13,822 bases of DNA from contig FR887244.1 of assembly GCA_000436735.1 (NCBI GenBank), positions 11,065 to 24,886 of the forward strand, read 5' to 3'. Source of the stretch: Firmicutes bacterium CAG:170. Its GTDB lineage: Bacteria; Bacillota; Clostridia; Oscillospirales; Oscillospiraceae. The notes beneath the pieces were generated by a model. That model made no database searches. It saw nothing but the letters and a program-made list of their open reading frames with translations, and was not told where the DNA came from. Below, in pieces: positions 1 to 6,447 of this stretch. Numbering within the stretch: the first letter of the stretch is position 1; each line of letters starts with the position of its first letter. The position numbers and the translations under genes are program-made.

Positions 1-36
1 CGGCTCAAAACCGGTTCCAAGAATCAAAGCTACCAT
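1..36 (-). CDS. 5' end of a gene, possibly DJ-1/PfpI family (partial)
   Basis: Only the first 12 codons lie in the window; they read MVALILGTGFEP. The ATG at 36-34 follows a GGAGGGA ribosome binding site (42-48) with 5 nt spacing, and that site lies inside the last codons of thymidylate kinase, so the two genes are translationally coupled (2 nt between stop and start). A hydrophobic first strand followed by G-x-G-F-E resembles the N-terminus of DJ-1/PfpI family proteins, which often start with a short strand and then a D/TGFEE motif. Twelve residues cannot settle this; a nucleoside phosphorylase-like start is also possible. The existence of a gene is likely; the family is a guess. Confidence 0.45.
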   Translation of the reverse strand, partial: MVALILGTGFEP

Positions 37-38
37 AT

Positions 39-707
39 TTATCCCTCCATGCATTTTTTCACATGCGCGTAAATCTCCTCGTGGATCTCCTCAATGGAGC
101 GCAGGACACCGTCCCTCGCGCACGGGACAACCGTCCAGCCATAGAATGCGGCAGCCTCCGCCGCCGTCGCGCGGCACTGACGGAGATATCCGTCGTTCCG
201 CTCGTGGATGTCAGCCATGGTGTGCGTCTGCTCCTCGCGGCGGCGCATCAGCTCCTCCGCCAGCTCCACCGGCATATCCAGACAAATGACCAGATCCGGC
301 TTTGGAAGGCCCATCTTCGCAAACTCAAAATCATAGAGCCAGCGGAAGAAGTCCTCCCGCGCCTCCGGCGGCAGCTTTCCGCCCTGATGGACGGCGTTGG
401 AGGTCGTATAGCGGTCGGAGAGCACGAGTCCCCCGTTCTGATAATACTCCCGCCAGACCTTGACATAGGACGCATAGCGGTCTACAGCATAGAATGTGGA
501 GGCCGCGTAGGCGTTGACATCGTCCGGCGATTCGCCGAACTCGCCGCCGAGATACATCCGAATGAGCGCCGACGACGGCTCCAGATACTGCGGGAATTGC
601 AGGCGGTGGAAATCCGCGCCCTCGTCCCGGAGCCGCTTGGTCAGGAGCTTGAATTGGGTGGACTTTCCCGACCCGTCGGAGCCTTCGAATACGATCAGTT
701 TTCCCAT
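39..707 (-). CDS. tmk: Thymidylate kinase (dTMP kinase)
   Basis: 222-aa cytosolic kinase that phosphorylates dTMP to dTDP with ATP, an essential step in dTTP supply. The P-loop GSDGSGKST is at residues 9-17, the DRY motif at 98-100 followed by TTSNAVHQ (substrate base side), PDLVICLDMP at 137-146 is the strand holding the next conserved Asp, and the LID region with RRREE and DIHERN is at about 155-171. The length fits the family (about 200-225 aa). The ATG at 707 was chosen because GAGGA lies 8 nt upstream and because the frame-open extension to 836 would lie wholly inside the preceding glycosyltransferase gene. It starts 2 nt after that gene's stop. The LID sequence is of the clostridial/eukaryote-like HER type rather than the E. 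coli DRIE type, so a broader deoxynucleoside monophosphate kinase role cannot be excluded. Confidence 0.9.
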   Translation of the reverse strand: MGKLIVFEGSDGSGKSTQFKLLTKRLRDEGADFHRLQFPQYLEPSSALIRMYLGGEFGESPDDVNAYAASTFYAVDRYASYVKVWREYYQNGGLVLSDRYTTSNAVHQGGKLPPEAREDFFRWLYDFEFAKMGLPKPDLVICLDMPVELAEELMRRREEQTHTMADIHERNDGYLRQCRATAAEAAAFYGWTVVPCARDGVLRSIEEIHEEIYAHVKKCMEG

Positions 708-709
708 AA

Positions 710-1432
710 TTATGTTCCTCTTATCCGTTTCAGCATGACAGCCCATAAATATTTTGGCAGGCGGAGCATCCTGCGGAAGCGCTTCGGCTCCCGGATCAGC
801 CGGTAAAGCCATTCCAGATTCAGCCGAATCATCCATGCGGGCGCGCGCTGCACCGTTCCGGCGAAGGCGTCAAGGCTTCCGCCGAGGCCCGCCATCAAAT
901 GCACATGCAGCTCCTGCTGGTGCTGCACCATAAATCGTTCCTGCTTCGGCGCGCCGAGGCAGACGAAGAGCGCATCCGCGCCGGAGGCGTTGATCTTCGC
1001 GATCACGGGCGCCTCGTCCTGAAAATATCCGTCGGCGATCCCGGCGATGCGAAGCTGCGGGTGTGCTTCCAGCATCTTCTGTGCAGCCAGCTCCCCGATC
1101 CCCGTCTTGCCGCCGAGCAGATAGAGGCTCTGACCGTTTCGCTCGAGAATGCCGAGCAGCCCCGCCGCAAAATCCACACCGGCCACCTTCTGCTTCACCG
1201 GCGTGCGCAGGAGCTTCGACGCCAGCACAACGCCCGCGCCGTCCGGCAGCATCAGATCCGCTCCGTTGAGCATCTCGCGCAGCTGGACGTCATGCAGCGC
1301 CTCGTAGGCGATCTCCGCGTTGGGCGTCACGACATAGGCTGCCTTATCCCCCCGGAGAAGCGCCTCCGCTCGGGAAAGCGTCTCGTCCATCGTCATGCTG
1401 TCAAATTTCAGGCCCATTACATCGATCTTCAT
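710..1432 (-). CDS. WecG/TagA/CpsF family glycosyltransferase
   Basis: 240 aa. Members of this family (GT26) transfer N-acetylmannosamine or a related sugar onto undecaprenyl-PP-GlcNAc, the committed step of wall teichoic acid and several other lipid-linked cell-surface polymers; they act at the inner face of the membrane. Visible family signatures: TPN at 36-38 (the Thr is a catalytic-site residue in TagA), GADLMLPDGAGVV at 57-69 with the catalytic-base Asp64, GVDF at 85-88, LGAPKQE at 159-165, GGSLDAFAG at 184-192, and the basic C-terminal appendage RAPAW..LEWLYRLIREPKR at 197-218, which in TagA contributes the membrane-binding active-site tail. The start at 1432 has only a weak GGTGGGG site about 11 nt upstream, but the family N-terminus aligns there. 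First gene of the operon with tmk. The exact donor sugar is not determinable; a mannosaminyltransferase is most likely. Confidence 0.92.
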   Translation of the reverse strand: MKIDVMGLKFDSMTMDETLSRAEALLRGDKAAYVVTPNAEIAYEALHDVQLREMLNGADLMLPDGAGVVLASKLLRTPVKQKVAGVDFAAGLLGILERNGQSLYLLGGKTGIGELAAQKMLEAHPQLRIAGIADGYFQDEAPVIAKINASGADALFVCLGAPKQERFMVQHQQELHVHLMAGLGGSLDAFAGTVQRAPAWMIRLNLEWLYRLIREPKRFRRMLRLPKYLWAVMLKRIRGT

Positions 1433-1465
1433 ATGCAGGCATACCCCACCAATTTATTCTTTATA

Positions 1466-1494
1466 ATTTTAGCACATTCTTTTCCCTTTGTCTA
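1466..1494 (-). promoter_or_regulatory. Sigma-A type promoter for wecG-like/tmk operon
   Basis: Read on the minus strand: -35 TAGACA (1494-1489), 17-nt spacer, -10 TAAAAT (1471-1466), with TGC directly before the -10 (extended -10). Transcription would start near 1459, giving a leader of about 27 nt before the ATG at 1432. Confidence 0.7.
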
Positions 1495-1535
1495 TCACGG
1501 CCGCAGAAATCTCTCTTAGCGACGGAAAGAAAGTT

Positions 1536-1562
1536 TCACAATCCGCAGCTTCGGCATAAACT
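1536..1562 (+). promoter_or_regulatory. Candidate mother-cell (sigma-E/K-like) promoter of the Cys-rich gene
   Basis: CATAAACT at 1555-1562 differs by one base from the sigma-E -10 consensus (CATACAMT). Twelve bases upstream, TCACAAT (1536-1542) is a partial match to the sigma-E -35 (KCATATT, 5 of 7), with a spacer slightly shorter than usual. The predicted start near 1570 would leave a normal leader before the ribosome binding site at 1594-1600. No good sigma-A promoter is seen here; TTCACA (1535-1540) with TAAACT (1557-1562) is a weak alternative. Confidence 0.35.
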
Positions 1563-1606
1563 GTTATGAAAGCCTGTGCTTTCAATCTATATCAGGAGGT
1601 AATCCG

Positions 1607-2446
1607 ATGTCTGATACCAGTCAAGTCAACACATCCTGTGATCTGCGCGGGATTCGGGAAGCTGTCTGTGTGCATACGGACAAAATCACGGACAGCTGTC
1701 TGGCCAAGGACTGCATAGAGGATCTTCGCGTGTACTTAACGCTCGATTCCCAGCGTGCTCTGGACGCGGCATCCGGCGCGCGCGCCAGGTATGTGGAGCT
1801 GATGCACGTCAGCATCCAGGTCGAGCCGGTCCCGTACAACACCGGCCACTACACCGTGGACATCACCTATTACTACCGCGTGCTCGGCGAAACGTCCTCG
1901 ACCGGCAGCTGCCCGAACACCATCACCGGCCTTGCCGTTTTCTCGAAGCGGCTTGTGCTTTTCGGCGGCGAAAGCAAGGCAAAGACCTTCCTCAGCCGCG
2001 AATGCGGCTGCCTCAGCAAACAGACCATCGTCAACTGCGCCTGCCCGACCGGCGTTGTCGAGGTCGTCGATCCGATCATTCTCGGCTCGTGCGTACAGGA
2101 CGCCTGCTCCTGCTGCTGCAATCCGGAGCCGCCGGCCATTCCGGAGCCGATCCTCGCCTGCTTCGATCAGGAGCTGGTGCTCAAGGGAGAATGCAAGCGC
2201 CTGCATGTCACGATCGGTCAGTTCTCCATCACGCGCCTTCAGCGCTCGACGCAGCTGCTGATCCCGACCTTCGACTACTGCATCCCCACCAAGCAGTGCC
2301 CGAATTCCGGCGTTTCCGGCGCGGAAAGCCCGTGCGACGTTTTTGGGCAGATTGAGTTCCCGATGGACGCCTTTTTCCCCAGCAAGAACGACGCCTGTAT
2401 TCCGCCGTCGCAGAGCTGCACCGGCTGCGCCAGAACAGCAGAATAA
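1607..2446 (+). CDS. Conserved cysteine-rich protein, possible spore-coat or exosporium component
   Basis: 279 aa with 22 cysteines (about 8 percent), no signal peptide and no membrane segment. The N-terminal block around residues 17-45 (REAVCVHTDK, DSCLAKDCIEDLRVYLT) resembles a conserved clostridial protein family of unknown function that I recall but cannot name. The middle (65-125) looks like beta-strand-rich sequence (VSIQVEPVPYN, YTVDITYYYRV). Then come clustered cysteines: C133/C135, C144/C146, C162/C167 and a C-S-C-C-C run at 167-171, followed by a proline-rich PEPPAIPEP. A perfect AGGAGGT ribosome binding site (1594-1600), 6 nt before the ATG, sets the start. The gene is monocistronic and ends in a strong terminator. 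High cysteine in a cytosolic-type protein, together with a sporulation-like -10 element, suggests a cross-linked spore-surface protein; this is inference. Confidence 0.85.
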   Translation: MSDTSQVNTSCDLRGIREAVCVHTDKITDSCLAKDCIEDLRVYLTLDSQRALDAASGARARYVELMHVSIQVEPVPYNTGHYTVDITYYYRVLGETSSTGSCPNTITGLAVFSKRLVLFGGESKAKTFLSRECGCLSKQTIVNCACPTGVVEVVDPIILGSCVQDACSCCCNPEPPAIPEPILACFDQELVLKGECKRLHVTIGQFSITRLQRSTQLLIPTFDYCIPTKQCPNSGVSGAESPCDVFGQIEFPMDAFFPSKNDACIPPSQSCTGCARTAE

Positions 2447-2448
2447 CG

Positions 2449-2480
2449 AAAAAGAGCATCTCCCGTGAGATGCTCTTTTT
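2449..2480. terminator. Bidirectional intrinsic terminator
   Basis: A 14-bp stem (2449-2462 with 2467-2480) and a CCGT loop, with A-run on the left and T-run on the right, so it can stop the Cys-rich gene transcript (plus) and the glycosyltransferase operon (minus, stop at 2487) that converge here. Confidence 0.93.
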
Positions 2481-2486
2481 TGCCTA

Positions 2487-3635
2487 TCAAAGAATTTTTT
2501 CGCTGCGCAGGATCTCGCACATCTGCTCTACGCGGGCGTCCCACGAGCTTTTCCGCCCCTCCTCGATGCGGGCGCGCACACGCTCCGGCTGCGTGTCCGA
2601 GAGCGCCTCGGCGCATTTCTCCACGAATTCGTCCGCCGTGTCCGCAATATGGATGAGCGGCGCATAATGCAGGATCTGATCCGGCTGGCGTGTGGAGACG
2701 ATGGGCTTTCCGGTCGCAAGATACTCATAGAACTTGAGCGGGCTGACGTCCTTGCTCAGTGGGCCGCTTGCGAACAGATTGAGGCACACGTCGAAATGTG
2801 CAAGGTATTGCGGCAGCTGCTCGTTCGGCTTGATACCGAGAAAATGGCAGTTCGGCAGCGCCTTGAGTGCGGACACATCCGCCCCCGGCTTTTCTCCGCC
2901 GATCCATACGAAGCTCCATTCCGGGTGCGCCTTGGCCGCATGCTCGACGAAGCCGTACTCGATGCAGGGCTGAAGCGCGCCGACAAAGCCGAATATCGGG
3001 TGCGGCAGCGCCGCCAGCTCCGAAGGAACCGGCTGCGGCTGCGACGCCTGATAAAAGCGCTCGAAATTCGCTCCGTTCGGAATAAAGCGGGCCTTTGGGT
3101 TTGCAGCGCGGAGGCGCTCCGCCAACGGAGCCGCCGTCGCAAAAACCATGCCGCACTTCCCTGCCAGCTCCAGCTCCTCCGCGTCCACCAGCGCCGGATC
3201 CATCAATCCGCCGTAGGCTGAGTGACGGTCCACGCAGTCGTAGACCAGCGCGCTGTGCGGGATATGCTCCACAGCGTCCACCGTCACCGGCGAATAGACC
3301 CACAGAAGCGGCTTTTCAAAGCCGTGCCGCTTCATGATCTTCCGCACATAGGCGGCGATGCGCTTCTGATTGACGCGGTTGATGGCGCGGGACTTGTTGA
3401 AAAACGGAAGCACCGGCGGCAGGCTGTAGACCGTGATATTCTTCTGCGGCCGAAAGCCCTCCTTTTTATACGCCGTGAGCATCGGACGCGCCTTTTTGTC
3501 CTTGAGCGGCGCGATCACGCTCACGGACGGATCAAAATAGAGAATTTCCGCGTCCGGGATGCGGCTCATGACCTGCTGCTTGCGGGTCGGGATCGGAAAC
3601 CACGGCGATGTGGCAAGGCAAACGATCTGTTTCAT
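2487..3635 (-). CDS. GT4-type glycosyltransferase (TuaH/YpjH-like)
   Basis: 382 aa, GT-B fold transferase, presumably cytosolic and membrane-associated. The N-terminal half carries VYDCVDRHSAY at 131-141 and IPNGANFERF at 185-194 (the interdomain junction of GT4 enzymes); the donor-binding C-terminal half begins at GFVGAL (216-221), with WIGGE at 244-248, FLGIKPNEQLPQYLAHFDV at about 265-283 and VSPLKFYEYLATGKPIVST at 297-315, the usual E-x7-E-like nucleotide-sugar site region. SWDAR at 364-368 is typical of the TuaH-like C-terminus. Its start overlaps the stop of the upstream GT4-CsaB gene by 4 nt (ATGA), and GGAGG lies 7 nt upstream, so the two are coupled. Likely role: adding a sugar to a secondary cell-wall polymer or teichuronic-type chain; the sugar is unknown. 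Confidence 0.88.
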   Translation of the reverse strand: MKQIVCLATSPWFPIPTRKQQVMSRIPDAEILYFDPSVSVIAPLKDKKARPMLTAYKKEGFRPQKNITVYSLPPVLPFFNKSRAINRVNQKRIAAYVRKIMKRHGFEKPLLWVYSPVTVDAVEHIPHSALVYDCVDRHSAYGGLMDPALVDAEELELAGKCGMVFATAAPLAERLRAANPKARFIPNGANFERFYQASQPQPVPSELAALPHPIFGFVGALQPCIEYGFVEHAAKAHPEWSFVWIGGEKPGADVSALKALPNCHFLGIKPNEQLPQYLAHFDVCLNLFASGPLSKDVSPLKFYEYLATGKPIVSTRQPDQILHYAPLIHIADTADEFVEKCAEALSDTQPERVRARIEEGRKSSWDARVEQMCEILRSEKIL

Positions 3636-5842
3636 TCTGTATCCTCCAGAAGCGCCCGCGCGGCGCTTTCATTTTCCGCGGCAAGCTGCCGCAGATGCTC
3701 GACGCAGTACGGCTCGTCGTCCGCCAGCGTCTGGCCGATCAGCTCCGTCAGCCTCTCCTGCGTCACATCCTCAAAGGCGATGCAGTGCTTCTGCCCGATG
3801 TAGCGCATGAAGCCCGTCACCTTCGGATCGTAGGAGACCGCCGCCAGCTTTGCGCTGACGCTGGACGCGAAGATCAGCGTATGCAGGCGCATCGAAACAA
3901 CAACGCGCATTTTCCGCATCATGCCGATGATGAGCCGCTCGTCCTGCGGCGCGGAAATAAAGAAGCTGCCGCCACTCAGAAGCTCCGCGACCTCGCGGCA
4001 GGGCTGCGTATCCCGGTCCGGCTCGAGCGCAAAAAAGACCGGCGTCAGCCCATACTGCGCGCGCACGGCCTCCGCCGCCGCGGCAAAGCTCTTCTTCCGT
4101 TCCTCAAAGCCCGGCCACGGGCGCAGCACATAGAGCGCATAGGCTCCATCCGGCGAAAGCCCCTGACTTTGCAGGAAGCTCTCCACCGCGCCGGGCTCTC
4201 CCGGCTGAAGCAGGAGCGCCGGGTCTGCGGTAATGCGGATATCCGGCTTTACAACACCCATCGCGCGAAGCTCCGCAAGGGACATATCCTCGCGCAGCGT
4301 GACGGCGTCCACGCAGCGGTTGATGATCCTCGCCGCCATTTTCCGGTTGCGTGCGCTGTTCACGGGGCCGATGCCGCAGCCGTACATCAGGACGCGGTTT
4401 CCGGCCAGCTTTGCAAGGCGGATGCTCCAGAGATAATACCAGAGCGAGCGGCTGCTCGTCTGATCCTGAATGAGGCTGCCGCCGCCGGACAGATAGAGCT
4501 TCGTCCGTCGCATGACGTGCCAGAAAGCAAACGGGTTGAACACATGCACCGAGCCGACATAATATTTCTTCCGTGTCTCGATGGGGTTATGGGAAAGCAC
4601 ATAGACAGGCATATCTTCGTCGATGTTCTTCATCTGCCGGACGATTGCCTTTAAGATCGCGTCGTCGCCTGCGTTTCCCTTTCCATAGGCGCCGCAGATC
4701 AGGACGCCGCTGCGCTTTTTCTTCGGCGCGCGCTCCCGGCGAAGGATGGTTTCATAGATCTGTATCTGATGGGACACAGTCGCCTCGATGGAAAGGAGCC
4801 GCGAGGCGCGCTCATGCAGGTTTTCAGCCAGCTGGAGGCGGTACGCCCCGTTTTCGGCCAGCGTTCGGATATGCTGCGCAAAGGCTTCATAGTCGCGCGG
4901 CTGAGTCAGAAGGCCCGTCACGCCCGGCTCGATGATATACGGCACGCCGCCGACCGCCGTTGCGATCGTCGCGCAGTGCATCCGCGCGCCCTCGGGCAGC
5001 GCATACGGGAACGCCTCAGAAAGCGAGGACAGCGTATTGACATCGATGGCGCTGTAAAAGCTGTCGGTGTCGGAGACCCATCCGGCAAAGGCGCAGGTGC
5101 CAGGCGCACACAACTCTGCAGCCAGCGCTTCGAGCTTTTCGCGCTCCTCCCCTTCGCCCGCGATCACGAGCCGGATGGACGGGCAGCTCTTCTGTGCGAT
5201 GGAAAACGCACGGATGAGCATTCCGATATCCTTGACCGGCGAAAGCCGCGCCGCTATGCCGAACACAACACTGTCCGGCTCCAGCGTCAGGCCCACGCTC
5301 CGCAGAAATTCCTCCCGGCTCATGGCCGGCTCGACCGGCGTGAAATCCACACCGTTGTAGATGGAGAACATGGTCTGCGGATCGAAGCCGCGCGAAATGA
5401 GCATCTGCGCCACGGCGTCGGACACACCGATGTGATAATCGAACAGGCGCAGCGCAACGGTATTGATCGTGCCGTAGGTCAGACGGTGCAGCGGCCTTCC
5501 GAGATAATCCAGCCTGTAATCGCTGTGAACAGTCGTTACCGTCGGGACCCGGATCTTGCGGCGCAGGATTGCGCCCATCATATTCGCGCGCGCGCCGTGG
5601 CAGTGGACGATCTCGAAGCCCTCGGCGGAGATCATACGGCTGAGCCTGCGCACAGACTCCGGCACGCCGCAGTCCATGACCAGCGTATCGATCCCGAGCT
5701 TTCGCGCGTCGTCCGCAAACGGCCCGTCCGTAAAGCAGACCAGCCGCACCGTCTGCGTCTTTCCAAGCCCGCAGAGCAGCGACAGCACATGGGTCTTGGC
5801 CCCGCCGACGTCTCCGCCGGAGATCAAATGCATGATTTTCAT
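3632..5842 (-). CDS. csaB: GT4 glycosyltransferase fused to CsaB-type polysaccharide pyruvyl transferase
   Basis: 736 aa with two complete domains. Residues 1 to about 370 form a GT4 transferase: GGDVGGAKTHVLSLL (9-23), HCHGARANMMG (80-90), HIGVSDAVAQ (137-146), IYNGVDF (161-167), FGIAARLSPVKDIGMLI (194-210), IAGEGEE (227-233), and EAFPYALPE (276-284), the E-x7-E motif. A basic linker RAPKKKR (371-377) leads into a PF04230/CsaB domain: GAYGKGNAGDDA (384-395), LSGGGSLIQD (451-460), YGCGIGPV (487-494), MRLHTLIFAS (651-660) and YDPK (671-674). CsaB adds ketal pyruvate from PEP to the cell-wall polymer that SLH-domain proteins bind. The start at 5842 is chosen over the open extension to 5890 because AGGAGA (5849-5854) sits 6 nt upstream and the GT4 fold begins right there. 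CsaB proteins are often stand-alone and about 360 aa, so the fusion is notable. The symbol applies to the C-terminal half only. Confidence 0.9.
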   Translation of the reverse strand: MKIMHLISGGDVGGAKTHVLSLLCGLGKTQTVRLVCFTDGPFADDARKLGIDTLVMDCGVPESVRRLSRMISAEGFEIVHCHGARANMMGAILRRKIRVPTVTTVHSDYRLDYLGRPLHRLTYGTINTVALRLFDYHIGVSDAVAQMLISRGFDPQTMFSIYNGVDFTPVEPAMSREEFLRSVGLTLEPDSVVFGIAARLSPVKDIGMLIRAFSIAQKSCPSIRLVIAGEGEEREKLEALAAELCAPGTCAFAGWVSDTDSFYSAIDVNTLSSLSEAFPYALPEGARMHCATIATAVGGVPYIIEPGVTGLLTQPRDYEAFAQHIRTLAENGAYRLQLAENLHERASRLLSIEATVSHQIQIYETILRRERAPKKKRSGVLICGAYGKGNAGDDAILKAIVRQMKNIDEDMPVYVLSHNPIETRKKYYVGSVHVFNPFAFWHVMRRTKLYLSGGGSLIQDQTSSRSLWYYLWSIRLAKLAGNRVLMYGCGIGPVNSARNRKMAARIINRCVDAVTLREDMSLAELRAMGVVKPDIRITADPALLLQPGEPGAVESFLQSQGLSPDGAYALYVLRPWPGFEERKKSFAAAAEAVRAQYGLTPVFFALEPDRDTQPCREVAELLSGGSFFISAPQDERLIIGMMRKMRVVVSMRLHTLIFASSVSAKLAAVSYDPKVTGFMRYIGQKHCIAFEDVTQERLTELIGQTLADDEPYCVEHLRQLAAENESAARALLEDTE

Positions 5843-5871
5843 AAGAATTCTCCTGTTTTGAGAAGTTATGC

Positions 5872-5900
5872 TTGTTTCTTGGCGCTTCATCGGATAAAAT
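5872..5900 (+). promoter_or_regulatory. Candidate promoter of the DUF4330/ligase operon
   Basis: -35-like TTGTTT (5872-5877), 17-nt spacer, -10 TAAAAT (5895-5900); start near 5907. The -35 is poor (3 of 6). An alternative -10 is TATACT (5930-5935), but it has no convincing -35. If right, the divergent transcripts overlap by about 10 nt at their 5' ends. Confidence 0.4.
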
Positions 5901-5911
5901 AAAAAGAAGTG

Positions 5912-5945
5912 CCTGCGGTTCCATTATAGTATACTTTGCCGCAGG
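5912..5945. repeat. 7-bp inverted repeat spanning the divergent promoter
   Basis: CCTGCGG (5912-5918) and CCGCAGG (5939-5945) are perfect inverted copies separated by 20 nt that contain the minus-strand -10 TATAAT. The arm centres are 27 bp apart. It could be an operator, or a stem-loop in the plus-strand leader; a chance match is possible. Confidence 0.4.
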
Positions 5946-5951
5946 AATCAA
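5923..5951 (-). promoter_or_regulatory. Sigma-A promoter of the GT4-CsaB / glycosyltransferase operon
   Basis: Minus strand: -35 TTGATT (5951-5946), 17-nt spacer, perfect -10 TATAAT (5928-5923). Start expected near 5916, giving a leader of about 74 nt. Confidence 0.8.
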
Positions 5952-5976
5952 TGAAAATCACCATTAGGAGGCACTC

Positions 5977-6447
5977 ATGAAATTCATCGATGAAAAAGGC
6001 AGACTGTTCGGAAAAATCAATCTGATCGATCTGCTTGCAATTGTCCTGCTGCTGGCCGTCGTCTGCGCCGTGCTCTGGAAAACTGTCGGAAAGCGCGCAT
6101 CCGAGGCAGCAAATACGCAGTCGCTCCGCGCATCCTACACCGTCCGCTGCGAAGAGGTCCCGAAGGAGATCTGTGATTTTGCGCAGACGCAGGTCGGTGA
6201 AAAGCTTCTGAACAATGCCGTTTTCCTTGACGCGGAGATCACCGCCTGCAAGGCGGAGCCGGTCGATGCGGAAAAGCCCGACGGCCTTCAGACGCTCTAC
6301 ATCACCATTGACGCCGCTGCGGCAACGGCCAACAATGTCTACAAGGTCGCCAGTCAGGAGATTCGCGCAGGATATGAGTACAACGTCAAAACGCCGCTGT
6401 TCGAGCTTGCGGGCGTGATCTGTGAGCTGGAGGTCCGCAATGGGTAG
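5977..6447 (+). CDS. DUF4330 family membrane-anchored protein
   Basis: 156 aa. The start MKFIDEKGRLFGKINLIDLLAIV fits DUF4330 (PF14221): a short cytosolic segment ending in GRLFGKINLID, one transmembrane helix at about residues 15-36, then an extracytoplasmic beta-rich domain to the end. No lipobox, no catalytic motif visible. AGGAGG (5966-5971) lies 5 nt before the ATG. It is the first gene of a four-gene operon and its last 8 nt overlap the O-antigen-ligase-family gene, so their translation is coupled. Function is unknown; placement beside polymer ligase and CsaB genes suggests an accessory role in export or attachment of a cell-wall polymer, which is inference. Confidence 0.85.
   Translation: MKFIDEKGRLFGKINLIDLLAIVLLLAVVCAVLWKTVGKRASEAANTQSLRASYTVRCEEVPKEICDFAQTQVGEKLLNNAVFLDAEITACKAEPVDAEKPDGLQTLYITIDAAAATANNVYKVASQEIRAGYEYNVKTPLFELAGVICELEVRNG

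Noticed and set aside
708..836. N-terminal extension of thymidylate kinase to an ATG at 836
   Set aside because: It lies within the 3' part of the upstream glycosyltransferase gene in another frame; the P-loop fold starts right after the ATG at 707, which has its own ribosome binding site.
1855..2355. Overlapping frames on both strands within the Cys-rich gene (for example 2002-2355 plus, 1736-2206 minus)
   Set aside because: No start signals; the annotated frame has the ribosome binding site, promoter candidate and terminator in the right places.
5843..5890. Upstream start of the GT4-CsaB gene at 5890
   Set aside because: Sixteen extra residues precede the GT4 fold and would cover the good ribosome binding site at 5849-5854; no ribosome binding site suits the upstream ATG.
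3608..5902. Long plus-strand frames (3608-4654 and 4769-5902) opposite the GT4-CsaB gene
   Set aside because: Both are antisense shadows of a gene with two well-conserved domains; no start signal or recognisable motif.
6422..6439. GTG start at 6422 for the O-antigen-ligase-family gene
   Set aside because: The ATG at 6440 has GGAGG at 6 nt spacing, and that site lies inside the longer version.
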